From Allopusillimonas ginsengisoli (GTDB lineage: Bacteria > Pseudomonadota > Gammaproteobacteria > Burkholderiales > Burkholderiaceae_B), in NCBI GenBank assembly GCA_005239165.1, contig RAPG01000001.1:434001-498000 (forward strand): 64,000 bases of DNA, in the 5' to 3' direction. Below, piece after piece: positions 9,914 through 18,084 of the stretch. The position numbers and the translations under genes were made by a program. The notes under the pieces were generated by a model. That model was not told the DNA's origin and made no database searches. It was given only the letters and a program-made list of their open reading frames with translations. How positions within the stretch are numbered: position 1 is the stretch's first letter; each line of letters opens with the position of its first letter.

Positions 9914-10005
9914 GGTAACCTTCATGACCTTACTAGCCGCCGCCGCGTTCGTCCATGATTTGACGTGAATTCGTCCGATTGTTTAATAACGACGTTGTAT
10001 TTAAA
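9914..10005. repeat. Imperfect direct repeat, copy A (upstream of the response regulator)
   Basis: By eye this stretch aligns with 10799-10890 over about 90 bp. Shared blocks are TTACTAG, GTTCGTCCATG and ACGTTGTATTTA/ACGTTGCATTTA. It is the control region of the response-regulator gene. The rest of 9903-10183 holds no gene that I can support. Confidence 0.6.
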
Positions 10006-10183
10006 TTTTTGGCGCCCGACACAACGATCAATCGTGCTTCTTCGGGTATCAGCCATGGTTCTTTGCTATACGGTCAGGACGACGGGCCCTCACAACATCG
10101 CTAAACTCATCGCCGGTGATTGAGCCGATGATTGAGCCGGGAATAAGCCAGTAATAAGCCGGGATGCAGTATGCGCCACGGTG

Positions 10184-10585
10184 TCAGCTCTGGATGATCT
10201 GAATAATGTCTTTATAGGGGCTGCCGCGAAACGACCAGGGGTTTATGCCCACATGCTCATGAAATGCTGAGACAAAATCAGCGGTGTGCTCAAAGCCAAC
10301 TTGCGCCGCTATCTCGTTCAAGCTCAGCGAGCTTTGCACCAGCAGCCGCTGCGCCGCAAGAAAACGTGCCTGAGCCAGCAGGTATGAGAAATCTGTCCCG
10401 AACACTCTTTGAAGGACATCACCCAGATGAGCACAGTCGGTTCCCAATACAGATGCCAAATCCGATAAGGAATGAAGTTTGCAATAGTGTTTCTCAATAC
10501 AGTTACGGGCCAGTCTTGCAAGCAATACGTCGTCTTTAGGACTGGAAGAGACGCTGTCTGATGTGTTTGGTTCTTTTGGATGCAT
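10184..10585 (-). CDS. AraC-type HTH protein, second copy, downstream of a broken receiver
   Basis: 133 residues from ATG 10585. It is an AraC-type double HTH (SLSDLASVLGTD; SLNEIAAQVGFEHTADFVSAFHEH; GINPWSFRG), strongly similar to the protein at 8316-8726. The bases just upstream (10586-10777) are the decayed start of a receiver domain on the same strand, so this is the surviving output domain of a former full response regulator. A weak purine stretch precedes the ATG, so it may still be translated. Whether it is active is unknown. It could act as a constitutive or competing regulator at the same sites as its neighbours. Confidence 0.75.
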   Translation of the reverse strand: MHPKEPNTSDSVSSSPKDDVLLARLARNCIEKHYCKLHSLSDLASVLGTDCAHLGDVLQRVFGTDFSYLLAQARFLAAQRLLVQSSLSLNEIAAQVGFEHTADFVSAFHEHVGINPWSFRGSPYKDIIQIIQS

Positions 10586-10777
10586 TTTTCTTTTTGATAA
10601 AAGTGCACAGCAGCCGCAAGTTGTAGGCTTGAGTCCGCCGTGCAGCCATACAGGCAAGCCGGGACACACGCGCTATCGTTGGGGTACCAAAACATTGCCG
10701 CCGGGATTGATTGGGGGTTATCCGGGGCTGTCATCGATGACCAGAATATGGGCGTGAGACCGACAGGGTTCGTCCAT
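10586..10777 (-). pseudogene. Remnant of a response-regulator receiver domain
   Basis: From ATG 10777 the frame reads MDEPCRSHAHILVIDDSPG and then stops at 10718. The HILVIDDSP block is the first strand and acidic pair of a receiver, matching HILAIDDNP in the intact regulator at 8979-9902. After a shift of frame the next stretch (IPAAMFW, ND, V, YG) still lines up loosely with ILVEMLRQ-ND-V-DG of the intact receiver. The rest of the receiver, including the phosphoacceptor, is gone before the AraC domain starts at 10585. Confidence 0.7.
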
Positions 10778-10797
10778 AATTAGTTAATTAATACGTT

Positions 10798-10819
10798 TAG
10801 TAACGCTTAGACGTTACTA
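10798..10819. promoter_or_regulatory. Perfect inverted repeat TAGTAACG-N6-CGTTACTA
   Basis: This is an eight-base perfect palindrome upstream of the receiver remnant. Its half-site CGTTACTA also occurs upstream of the adhesin (8081-8088). It is a candidate operator for one of the local AraC-type regulators or for a global regulator. Confidence 0.4.
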
Positions 10820-10890
10820 GTCACCGGTGAGGTTCGTCCATGGATAAACGCGAATTTTTCCATTTATTGACAAATAACGTTGCATTTAGC
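10799..10890. repeat. Imperfect direct repeat, copy B (upstream of the degraded regulator)
   Basis: Partner of 9914-10005. Together with the paralogous coding regions it suggests tandem duplication of a whole regulator unit, promoter included, followed by decay of this copy. Confidence 0.6.
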
Positions 10891-10928
10891 CGCTTTAAGT
10901 GCATACACAGCTAGCCAATCAACGTTAT

Positions 10929-11735
10929 TCAGATGCTCACGCCGACTTTTATCAACACAATCATGGCGACCAGCGCGCAAACCGTGGCAAAACCTGTTTG
11001 TAGCAGTCGGGCCGAGAGATGGGGAGATGCCGCTCTGCCGGCCAGCATGCCGACCACAGCAAACACAACAAAAGCGGTCATATTTGACGGCCACTCAAAC
11101 TGCGTGGACAACAAGGCGTTGCCTACAGTGGCACCTGAAATTAATGCAATGACCATTAGCGATGTCGCAATAACGCTATGGATGCCCACATTGCTGAATT
11201 TTTGCAGGGCAGGCACGATGACGAACCCCCCGCCCACGCCCAGCATGCCGGTAAACAGCCCTGACGTCGCGCCAATAGCACCAATGATGACGACGACACT
11301 TCTGCTCCAGACAAACCGGCCTGTTTCAGGAGAAACTATGCAGCGTTTGCCGGAGCTTTCGCTCACTGCTGTGGTGCCGCGCGGCAGGGCTTTCTGAAAG
11401 CTGCGAAATGACACAAAAATCATGATGCATGCGAACATGAGCATGAGCCATGCTGCGGGCAGGTGCCTGGCGATCATCGCACCCAATGGGGCCGTTATCG
11501 CGCCCATTATGGACATGAGCGCGGCAGCCTTGTATCTGACCCAGCCTCTGCGCAGCCCGTCGACAGCCCCCAGAATAGCGGCCAAGCCCACAGCAACCAG
11601 CGTAACCGGTGCGGCAACTGTAATATCGGTGCCAAGCACGAGCACGAGCGCAGGCACGGCGAGTATGCCGCCCCCTGCACCGGTAAGCCCCATAATGAGG
11701 CCTACTACAACACCCAGTATGCTTTCAATGATCAT
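10929..11735 (-). CDS. TSUP (TauE/SafE) family membrane transporter
   Basis: 268 residues with about eight hydrophobic segments in two similar halves. Each half opens with the glycine-rich family signature (GLIMGLTGAGGGILAVPALV at about 13-32; GLFTGMLGVGGGFVIVPAL at about 159-177). TSUP proteins export or import sulfite, sulfoacetate and other small organic anions across the inner membrane. The substrate cannot be read from the sequence. It is monocistronic as far as can be seen and faces no related metabolic gene, so context does not help. Confidence 0.9.
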   Translation of the reverse strand: MIIESILGVVVGLIMGLTGAGGGILAVPALVLVLGTDITVAAPVTLVAVGLAAILGAVDGLRRGWVRYKAAALMSIMGAITAPLGAMIARHLPAAWLMLMFACIMIFVSFRSFQKALPRGTTAVSESSGKRCIVSPETGRFVWSRSVVVIIGAIGATSGLFTGMLGVGGGFVIVPALQKFSNVGIHSVIATSLMVIALISGATVGNALLSTQFEWPSNMTAFVVFAVVGMLAGRAASPHLSARLLQTGFATVCALVAMIVLIKVGVSI

Positions 11736-11822
11736 GCGCCGATTGTATGATCAAAAACGATAAGCTTATGATAAAAAGAAATAAAGAGCGGCGCAGTAGC
11801 AGGTGTATCTATCATTCAGACG

Positions 11823-11860
11823 AAAAAAACCCACGCTGCCTATTGCACAACGTGGGTTTT
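11823..11860. terminator. Bidirectional Rho-independent terminator
   Basis: ACCCACG and CGTGGGT form the stem. It is flanked by A7 on the left and T4 on the right, so it can terminate in both directions. It sits just beyond the stop of the dehydrogenase gene at 11937 (minus strand). Confidence 0.85.
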
Positions 11861-11936
11861 TACTGCTGATGGAGTGATTGCACTGCCTTGAAACGACAGG
11901 GCTGGTCACGCCACCCGTTTATAGACTAATTTTGGC

Positions 11937-13388
11937 TCAAAGCCCTATGCATAGGTACTTGACCACAAGATAGTCGTCCAGCCCATATCTGGAGCCTTCG
12001 CGCCCCAGGCCTGATTGCTTCACGCCGCCAAAAGGAGCCGCCTCATTGGACACAATGCCGGTATTAATGCCGACCATGCCGTATTCAAGTGCCTCACCCA
12101 TGCGCCAGACCCGGCCGATATCGCGGCTGTAAAAGTAGGCCGCCAGACCAAACTCGGTATCGTTGGCCAGTTTGATGACTTCTTCATCTGTTTTGAAGCT
12201 AAACAGCGGAGCCAGCGGGCCAAAGGTTTCTTCTTTAGCCACTTTCATGGCGGGAGTAATACCGGTCATGATGGTTGGCTCGAAGAAGGTACCGCCCAAG
12301 GCATGAGCCTTGCCGCCGGTAAGCACTTTTCCGCCTTTTTCCAGGGCGTCTGCAATATGCTCCTCAATTTTTTGGACTGCATTTTCGTCGATAAGTGGGC
12401 CCTGAGTAACGCCCTCTTCGAGCCCGTTGCCAACCTTAAGCTTGCTTACGGCTGCAACCAGTTTTTCGGCGAAAGCATCGTATACCGCTTCATGCACGTA
12501 GAGCCTGTTGGCGCATACACACGTCTGCCCGGTATTGCGGTACTTGCTTGCCATGGCCCCTTCGACCGCAGCATCAAGATCGGCGTCTTCAAAAACGATA
12601 AAGGGTGCATTGCCACCCAACTCCATGGACACTTTTTTGATAGTGCTTGCGGTTTGCTCCATGAGCTTCCGACCCACCTCTGTGGACCCGGTAAACGTCA
12701 ACTTGCGCACAATGGGATTGGATGTCATCTCGCCACCTATGGCGCCCGCCGAGCCGGTGAGAATGGAGAATACACCTGGTGGCACGCCCGCTTCTTCGGC
12801 AAGCACAGCCAGCGCCAATGCCGAGTATGGCGTTGCCGTCGCAGGTTTTACAACGAACGGGCAGCCCGCCCCCAATGCTGCGCCCGCTTTGCGGGTGATC
12901 ATTGAAGAGGGGAAATTCCAGGGAGTGATGGCGGCGCATACGCCTATGGGTTCTTTGATGACGACAACGCGACGGTCAGGCGATGGGCCCGGAATGGTGT
13001 CACCGTATGCGCGTTTGCCCTCTTCACCATACCATTCAAAATAAGCAGCGCCGTAGGCGATTTCGCCTTTGGACTCGGCCAGTGGCTTGCCTTGCTCAAC
13101 TGTCATGATGGTGGCGAGGTCGTCAGCATTGGCCATCATCAGGTCGAACCAGCGGCGCAGTATGTTTGCGCGCTCTTTGGCCGTTTTGCTGCGCCAGGCT
13201 GGCCAGGCCGCATCCGCCGCCTCGATGGCGCGCCGGGTTTCAGCCGCGCCCATTTTGGGAATAGTGCCTATGACCTCGCCGGTGGCAGGGTTAGTGACGT
13301 TTATGGTTTCACCGCTGTCTGCGTCGCACCACTTGCCATCGATATAGCACTGTTGCCGAAATAGAGCAGGGTTTTTCAAATCAAGCAT
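11937..13388 (-). CDS. gabD: NAD(P)-dependent succinate-semialdehyde dehydrogenase
   Basis: 483 residues, the usual GabD length. It oxidises succinate semialdehyde to succinate in GABA catabolism and related routes. Aldehyde dehydrogenase landmarks: the ITPWNFPSSMITRK nucleotide-binding segment, FTGSTEVGR, catalytic Glu in MELGGNAPFIVFEDADLD, catalytic Cys in NTGQTCVCANR, and EETFGPLAP. The second cysteine close to the catalytic one (CVC) is as in GabD of E. coli, where it is redox sensitive. No GABA transaminase or permease lies beside it. A closely related semialdehyde (for example glutarate semialdehyde) remains possible as substrate. Confidence 0.9.
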   Translation of the reverse strand: MLDLKNPALFRQQCYIDGKWCDADSGETINVTNPATGEVIGTIPKMGAAETRRAIEAADAAWPAWRSKTAKERANILRRWFDLMMANADDLATIMTVEQGKPLAESKGEIAYGAAYFEWYGEEGKRAYGDTIPGPSPDRRVVVIKEPIGVCAAITPWNFPSSMITRKAGAALGAGCPFVVKPATATPYSALALAVLAEEAGVPPGVFSILTGSAGAIGGEMTSNPIVRKLTFTGSTEVGRKLMEQTASTIKKVSMELGGNAPFIVFEDADLDAAVEGAMASKYRNTGQTCVCANRLYVHEAVYDAFAEKLVAAVSKLKVGNGLEEGVTQGPLIDENAVQKIEEHIADALEKGGKVLTGGKAHALGGTFFEPTIMTGITPAMKVAKEETFGPLAPLFSFKTDEEVIKLANDTEFGLAAYFYSRDIGRVWRMGEALEYGMVGINTGIVSNEAAPFGGVKQSGLGREGSRYGLDDYLVVKYLCIGL

Positions 13389-13543
13389 TTTGCCATCCTC
13401 TTTGGTATCGCGTTTACTGTTTTGGTTGATACACCGGGCATCCGCAGCCCAATACGGGTAAACCTTAACTGTACGCTTTTTTCACGTGCTTTACCTATGA
13501 AACCGCCGTGCGGTTGCATAGCCTGCTAAATAGCGTCCGGCGC

Positions 13544-13621
13544 AGGAAACTAGCCCCTTGATCTTGTCGCGGTCAAGGGCGTCAAGCGTAGGAAACCAGC
13601 CCTTTGATCTTGTCGCGGTCA
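13544..13621. repeat. Tandem duplication of the 3' end of nrdH
   Basis: A 32-bp unit at 13590-13621, encoding the last residues of NrdH, recurs with three mismatches at 13544-13575, 46 bp away and just beyond the nrdH stop codon. The outer copy is out of the gene but still reads DRDKIKGLVS in its own frame. Confidence 0.85.
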
Positions 13622-13812
13622 TAACCCGACCAAGTGTCCTGGTCAGTTTCGACGACTGGGGCGCTGCGGAAACCCAGACTGCTCAGGCGCTCGAGCTGGT
13701 CTTGCTGCAGCGTGATGTCAATGGTTTTATATTCGATACCGAGAATGTCCATGTCACGCTTGGTGAGTTCGCATTGAGGGCAGTCGGGTTTGGAGTAGAC
13801 GGTTACAGCCAT
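13582..13812 (-). CDS. nrdH: NrdH-type glutaredoxin, electron donor for ribonucleotide reductase
   Basis: 76 residues with the thioredoxin-fold start VTVYSKPDCPQCELTKR (redox pair Cys-Pro-Gln-Cys at 11-14) and the NrdH tail APVVETDQDTWSGYDRDKI. It passes electrons, usually from thioredoxin reductase, to the NrdA C-terminal cysteines. It is last in the operon nrdA-nrdB-nrdH, 41 bp after nrdB. NrdH usually accompanies class Ib enzymes (nrdHIEF); here it follows a class Ia pair and no nrdI is present. Its 3' end is duplicated just downstream of the stop. Confidence 0.92.
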   Translation of the reverse strand: MAVTVYSKPDCPQCELTKRDMDILGIEYKTIDITLQQDQLERLSSLGFRSAPVVETDQDTWSGYDRDKIKGLVSYA

Positions 13813-13853
13813 GTTGGAGTCCTTGTTCGGGTTAGCCAGGTCGAAAGAGTTTT

Positions 13854-14969
13854 TTAAAAATCTACTTCGAAGACTTGGTCTTCGTCGTCGCGCCGCATGA
13901 CGCCAACTTTGTACTGAGCGGTGTCCTCTTCCTGATTGGATGCCTGGACTTTGCTCATGTTTAACCAGCTTTCCATGTACTTGAGCGGGTTTTCTTCAAT
14001 GATCGGAAAGGGCATGTCATCTTCGACGCCAAAGAAACGCGCTACGTCGGAGGAGCTGAAATGCACCCAGTCTTTCATCATCTGGCATGTCACGCCGGTC
14101 AGTTCGCGACCTTCGGAGAAGGCGTAGTCTGTCCATTCAATTTCGCTGGCGTTGACCTCGATAATCATGCGGATGATTTTTTCGCGGCATTGCTCAAAGG
14201 CGGTGCGACCGCGTTCAGTCTTGAACATGGCGCGCAGGGCTTCTTTGCCGTACTGAACGTGGATTTCAAACTCATCCTGGGCAATTTTCTGGACCGCTTT
14301 GCCGATAGGCTGAAAAAGCCCGGTACCGTCGCAAATGCCGAAGGTCACGGCAAATGACGCCAGAAACTGTATGCGCTCCATACACAGCAACGCAACGACA
14401 AACATGTAAATATCGTTATACGTTTCCTGGTTGTTTTCGCGTTTTCCGCGCGCATAGTCGTAGCTGGTTTCAAATGCCTGATTAAAGACGCCGCTCACTA
14501 CGTGAAGCCGGCTCATAGCCTCTTTGACAGACAGAATTTCGCTGAGGATGTCGTCAGGGTTGTCGAAGCTGTTTCTCACGATCTCTGAATACGTTGCCGC
14601 ATGGACGATCTCGTTTCTGGTGATTTCTACCCAACCGGCCCAGGCTTCGGCGCTGGTGCACACCGGAGCCAGTACAGCTGCAATGGAACGCGACGCCACG
14701 CTATCGGCTTCCCATTGCCAGGCCAGCGTCTTCACCATCATGTCGTAGGTGTGCTTGTCGCAAGTTTTGAACTGCACGTTGCAGGTGGAATAGTCGAATT
14801 CGTTCTCATCCCAGTCCTGGTTCTTCAGCGTTTTGTATAGCTTCCAGAGCTCCGGATAGGACTTGTTAATGGTGTCAAACAGGCCCAGGTCTTGCCCGAG
14901 AATGATTTCCGGAAACTCATAGTCGGATTTCTCGGTATTGAAAATTTTGGTTGGAAGAGTGGTTGTCAT
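13854..14969 (-). CDS. nrdB: Ribonucleotide reductase class I, beta subunit (R2)
   Basis: 371 residues. The small subunit carries the di-metal centre and tyrosyl radical that start ribonucleotide reduction. Metal-ligand candidates are E87/D89 (QWEAD), E120 and H123 (EIVH), the Glu in MERIQF and the E/H group in DEFEIH. Radical Tyr is Y127, four residues after H123 as in E. coli R2. The C-terminal acidic tail DDEDQVFEVDF is the docking peptide for NrdA. The spacing in DEFEIH differs from the E-x-x-H of E. coli. The gene lies between nrdA (100 bp) and nrdH (41 bp) on the same strand. Confidence 0.95.
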   Translation of the reverse strand: MTTTLPTKIFNTEKSDYEFPEIILGQDLGLFDTINKSYPELWKLYKTLKNQDWDENEFDYSTCNVQFKTCDKHTYDMMVKTLAWQWEADSVASRSIAAVLAPVCTSAEAWAGWVEITRNEIVHAATYSEIVRNSFDNPDDILSEILSVKEAMSRLHVVSGVFNQAFETSYDYARGKRENNQETYNDIYMFVVALLCMERIQFLASFAVTFGICDGTGLFQPIGKAVQKIAQDEFEIHVQYGKEALRAMFKTERGRTAFEQCREKIIRMIIEVNASEIEWTDYAFSEGRELTGVTCQMMKDWVHFSSSDVARFFGVEDDMPFPIIEENPLKYMESWLNMSKVQASNQEEDTAQYKVGVMRRDDEDQVFEVDF

Positions 14970-15069
14970 TTAATCGTTCGCCTAAAACTGTCGGGGTGTT
15001 TCCGGAAGTGAAGATGTGCGTGCTGCGGCGGCCACCAAGAGCTGGGGCAGCGTTCGCCACAGCTGACCG

Positions 15070-17523
15070 CTACATCGTGCAGCCTTCGCACGCAACGGCA
15101 TCCAGATCCTGGAGACTACCGGCGTTGTCCAGGCCCTTGTCGGACGCCACGTTTGAGTTGTAGTAATAACGGGTTTTCATCCCGTATTTCACCATCGCAA
15201 AATAGTGGCTCAACAGCTCTTTGCTGCCAATAAGGTCATCGTCCTTGATCCTGCGCCATAAGTCGGCGGAGATGGCCTGATCGGTAAATTTCTGAAATAC
15301 TGCGTACGCCTTGATCATGTTCACCTCGGAAATATCCCAGGCAGACTGGTATTTCCAGCTGGCGTCGTCACTGTTGGGCGCAGCCCAGCGAATGGTGACT
15401 GAACCGTCTGTCTTGTTGAGCGTGGTGTCTCTGACGGGGTAGATGGAATTGGGCTTGCCCAGCGCCTTGGAAGACGACTCACCTGGCATGTAGGCTACCA
15501 GGCAAGAATGGCCAATACCGCCGTTCTGAATAATTTCGGTACGCAGGGCTTCCCAGTCGTAGCGATACTCGAAGTCGCCCAACTCGTCCACGTTGCGGTT
15601 GTAGGTGTCGATAGGAAGCCAACCTTCAGGCCATTTGGTCTTGTGCATCCAGCGCGGCAAACCTCTTTCTTTGCTTATGCGCAATGAGGCCCGGATCGCG
15701 TGGTACATATGGCGCTCAGCAACCCGGTGCAGCTCTTCCCGCCCTTCTTTGGAGTCGTACTTCAGGCCTTTTTTGGCCATATGCGCGGCGACACCCATCA
15801 ACCCAACGCCTGCGTTCATGCGCGCCTTGGCCGTCACGGCCACGTGAGGCAGAACATAATGCGAATTATTGATGCAGTAATCGATCATCTTGAGCGACAA
15901 ATACATAGCCTCTTGGTAGGCCTCATCGTCGTTCTCATCGATGGCGTCATAGGCGGTGGCCCCCAGGGAGCACAGCGCAATTTCTGGCTCTTTATGCAGT
16001 TCGGTGATACCCACGACCTCGTGGCTGGCCCCGTCGGACAAAATAGTGTCGCCCGGCTGGATCTCGCCAGCGAAAACAACGCGAGGCAGCATTGAGCCTG
16101 GTACGGCAAGCGTCAGCGGCTCGTTGAAGTTAAAGGTCTTGGTCGACGAGTCGGCCAGTTCGACGGTGACATAACCTACCTCGTGATCCGAATACAGGTC
16201 GCGCATGTCTTGGTAAGGCCAATTGGGCTCGCTGATCTCCAGGCACAGGTTGCTGGAATGAATAGTCTCTTTGAATGGTGTGTGACGATTCATTTCGTCA
16301 ATGCTGGTAAGGTAAGCCACACCGGTTTCCAGTGCTTCGTTCAGGGAGGTGAGAATCAGGTCGCGCGGCTTGAAGTATTCTTTCTTGAAAGACGGGTCTT
16401 GTTCGAGACGCTCGTATTCACGCTTGAAACCAGCCGTATCGGCGCTGAAGAACAGTCGGGTCAGCTCTGGTGCGGTGCGTACATTGAATGAAAACGCATC
16501 TTCGTTACGTGCGACCTTCTCAGCGAAGAATTTATTTGTGACCAGGGCGTAATGCAGGTCGCGGTTTTTCCGGTCTTCAGTGCTGCGCGGGTTGCGCAGG
16601 TAGGCAATAATCTCGGCCTCGGGATCGAAGCCCGAATAATACGTAGTACACGCGCCGCCGCGTCCGGCCTGCATATTGGCGTGGACGGCTTTGCCCAGGG
16701 ATGCCAGATAGGGCAATTTACCCTGGTGCTGTATGAGACCGCCGCGCACAGAATCACCTTTGCTGCGGGTGATCAGATGGCTGCCGATACCGGCTGACGC
16801 GGCCGTCATGCGGTAGGCAATGTGGTCGCCAATTGCCAGTGAGGCTTCATTGTCATCGACAACATACAGGCAACACGAGGCGAAGCCGCGCAGCTTGGTG
16901 CCCAGGTTTACGTAATTGGGCGTTGGGGCCGAAATGCGCTTGGCGGCAAATTCGGTATAAAAGCGCCGGACCAGGTCCATACGCGTTGCCTTGGGCTCTT
17001 TCTCGGACAAAGCCATGGCCATGCGCATGTAAACAAACTGCTGGGTTTCGTACTCTTGCCGGGTAACCCGATTTTGCAGGCTATATTTTTTGCGTATGTA
17101 GTGCAGCGAAAAATGAGGTGTGTCGTAATCTAGCTCATGGTTGATAAAGGTTTCAACCTGGTCGTATTCAGACTGGTCGTAATCCATGCGCACCATGACG
17201 TGCTCGGCAATCATCTTCTCGTGCAGCGCCTGAACGGTGGGGATGTCTGAGCCGTGAATGGTCTTGTGCAGATGAGAGGCATAGAGCCGGCCTGCCATCA
17301 GGTAGTAGCTCCAGGTGCCCTTATCGAGGCAGTTCTGGATAAGTTTTTCTTGCAGGTCAGCGGTTTGAACCGTGTCGGGCATGGTGCTGACAGCCTGGAT
17401 GACGATGCTGCTCCAGTCTACTTTATTGCCCAGGTTAGCTGCCGCCCAGCGGCCCCAGCCATTCAGTTTGCTGGGGATATAAGGTTCGATGCGTCCATCA
17501 CGTTTGACGATATTCTTGATCAC
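15070..17523 (-). CDS. nrdA: Ribonucleotide reductase class I, alpha subunit (R1)
   Basis: 817 residues. It reduces ribonucleoside diphosphates to deoxyribonucleotides. An N-terminal ATP cone (about 1-90, IVKRDGRIEPYIPSKL) gives dATP feedback control. Active-site elements: C217/C218, N425-C427-E429 (NLCLE), C518 (ALCSLG), the radical-transfer tyrosines near RYYYN and the C-terminal shuttle CEGC. In E. coli the cysteines equivalent to C427 and C518 are 23 residues apart. Here they are 91 apart because of an insert of roughly 68 residues (about 446-513). The gene is first in the nrdA-nrdB-nrdH operon and preceded by a NrdR-type promoter. Confidence 0.96.
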   Translation of the reverse strand: MIKNIVKRDGRIEPYIPSKLNGWGRWAAANLGNKVDWSSIVIQAVSTMPDTVQTADLQEKLIQNCLDKGTWSYYLMAGRLYASHLHKTIHGSDIPTVQALHEKMIAEHVMVRMDYDQSEYDQVETFINHELDYDTPHFSLHYIRKKYSLQNRVTRQEYETQQFVYMRMAMALSEKEPKATRMDLVRRFYTEFAAKRISAPTPNYVNLGTKLRGFASCCLYVVDDNEASLAIGDHIAYRMTAASAGIGSHLITRSKGDSVRGGLIQHQGKLPYLASLGKAVHANMQAGRGGACTTYYSGFDPEAEIIAYLRNPRSTEDRKNRDLHYALVTNKFFAEKVARNEDAFSFNVRTAPELTRLFFSADTAGFKREYERLEQDPSFKKEYFKPRDLILTSLNEALETGVAYLTSIDEMNRHTPFKETIHSSNLCLEISEPNWPYQDMRDLYSDHEVGYVTVELADSSTKTFNFNEPLTLAVPGSMLPRVVFAGEIQPGDTILSDGASHEVVGITELHKEPEIALCSLGATAYDAIDENDDEAYQEAMYLSLKMIDYCINNSHYVLPHVAVTAKARMNAGVGLMGVAAHMAKKGLKYDSKEGREELHRVAERHMYHAIRASLRISKERGLPRWMHKTKWPEGWLPIDTYNRNVDELGDFEYRYDWEALRTEIIQNGGIGHSCLVAYMPGESSSKALGKPNSIYPVRDTTLNKTDGSVTIRWAAPNSDDASWKYQSAWDISEVNMIKAYAVFQKFTDQAISADLWRRIKDDDLIGSKELLSHYFAMVKYGMKTRYYYNSNVASDKGLDNAGSLQDLDAVACEGCTM

Positions 17524-17655
17524 TGCTGGTACCTTGGTGTTTGTTTGGATGTTTTGGCGTGTGCGCGGCTGTCTTGGTGTCTTGGTTTTATCTTGACTGG
17601 CTTGATGCCGGGTGTATTTCCAGACTTACGGAGTTCACATGCCTCTGAGGCGGGG

Positions 17656-17703
17656 CCGCTACATGTGGTGTGACGCTAAGAGTATAGCCACAACATCTAG
17701 TGC
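17656..17703. promoter_or_regulatory. Pair of NrdR-like boxes upstream of nrdA
   Basis: Box 1 (17688-17703) matches the NrdR consensus ACACWATATATWGTGT at 12 of 16 positions. Box 2 (17656-17671) matches at 11 of 16. They are 32 bp apart, the three-turn spacing typical of NrdR box pairs. Box 1 lies between -35 and -10 and box 2 covers the expected transcription start. Control by the ATP/dATP-sensing repressor NrdR is inferred. Confidence 0.7.
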
Positions 17704-17709
17704 CATCAA
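17681..17709 (-). promoter_or_regulatory. Sigma-70 promoter of the nrdABH operon
   Basis: On the minus strand TTGATG, a 17-bp spacer and TATACT lie about 160 bp upstream of the nrdA start. A NrdR-like box fills the spacer exactly, so repressor binding would exclude polymerase. Confidence 0.75.
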
Positions 17710-18084
17710 GTCAAATAATATGTAACGTTTATATGAACGACGCTAACTGCCTGTCACCACAATGAAAAACAAATTACCCCGCTTGCAGTTCAACAACACA
17801 TGCTTAATCTGGCCGAGAAAGGCCTAAAAAAGTCAAGCCCACCAATGCTTAATTGAAAGCCCCCGACAAACACGTCAGCGCTTGGCGCAGGCGCGCAATT
17901 TGCTCCCACTGGAATGATGTGTTTCCTGTGGTTACAAGCTGAATGATTTGGGTTATTTGTCAGATCAGGGGGGGGGAGACGCGGGTCGTTATTAAGAGCG
18001 TCGGGTTGCATCCCAGCCGTTCACTATGAGAGAGAGCGTCGAGTTGCATACCAGCCATACACCATGAGGATAGGGAGCACTCTA
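17710..18084. other. Gene-free stretch with a 36-bp tandem repeat
   Basis: No convincing gene. A G8 run occurs near 17970. Two copies of an imperfect 36-bp unit (GAGCGTCGRGTTGCAT core) start at 17996 and 18034, just downstream of the RES toxin gene. Confidence 0.6.

Noticed and set aside
15985-16188. NrdA insert as an active intein
   Set aside because: Too short, no His-Asn followed by a nucleophile at the right end, and active-site motifs continue on both sides.
17790-18011. 73-codon open frame downstream of the RES toxin
   Set aside because: Low-complexity and repeat-containing sequence with no start signal.
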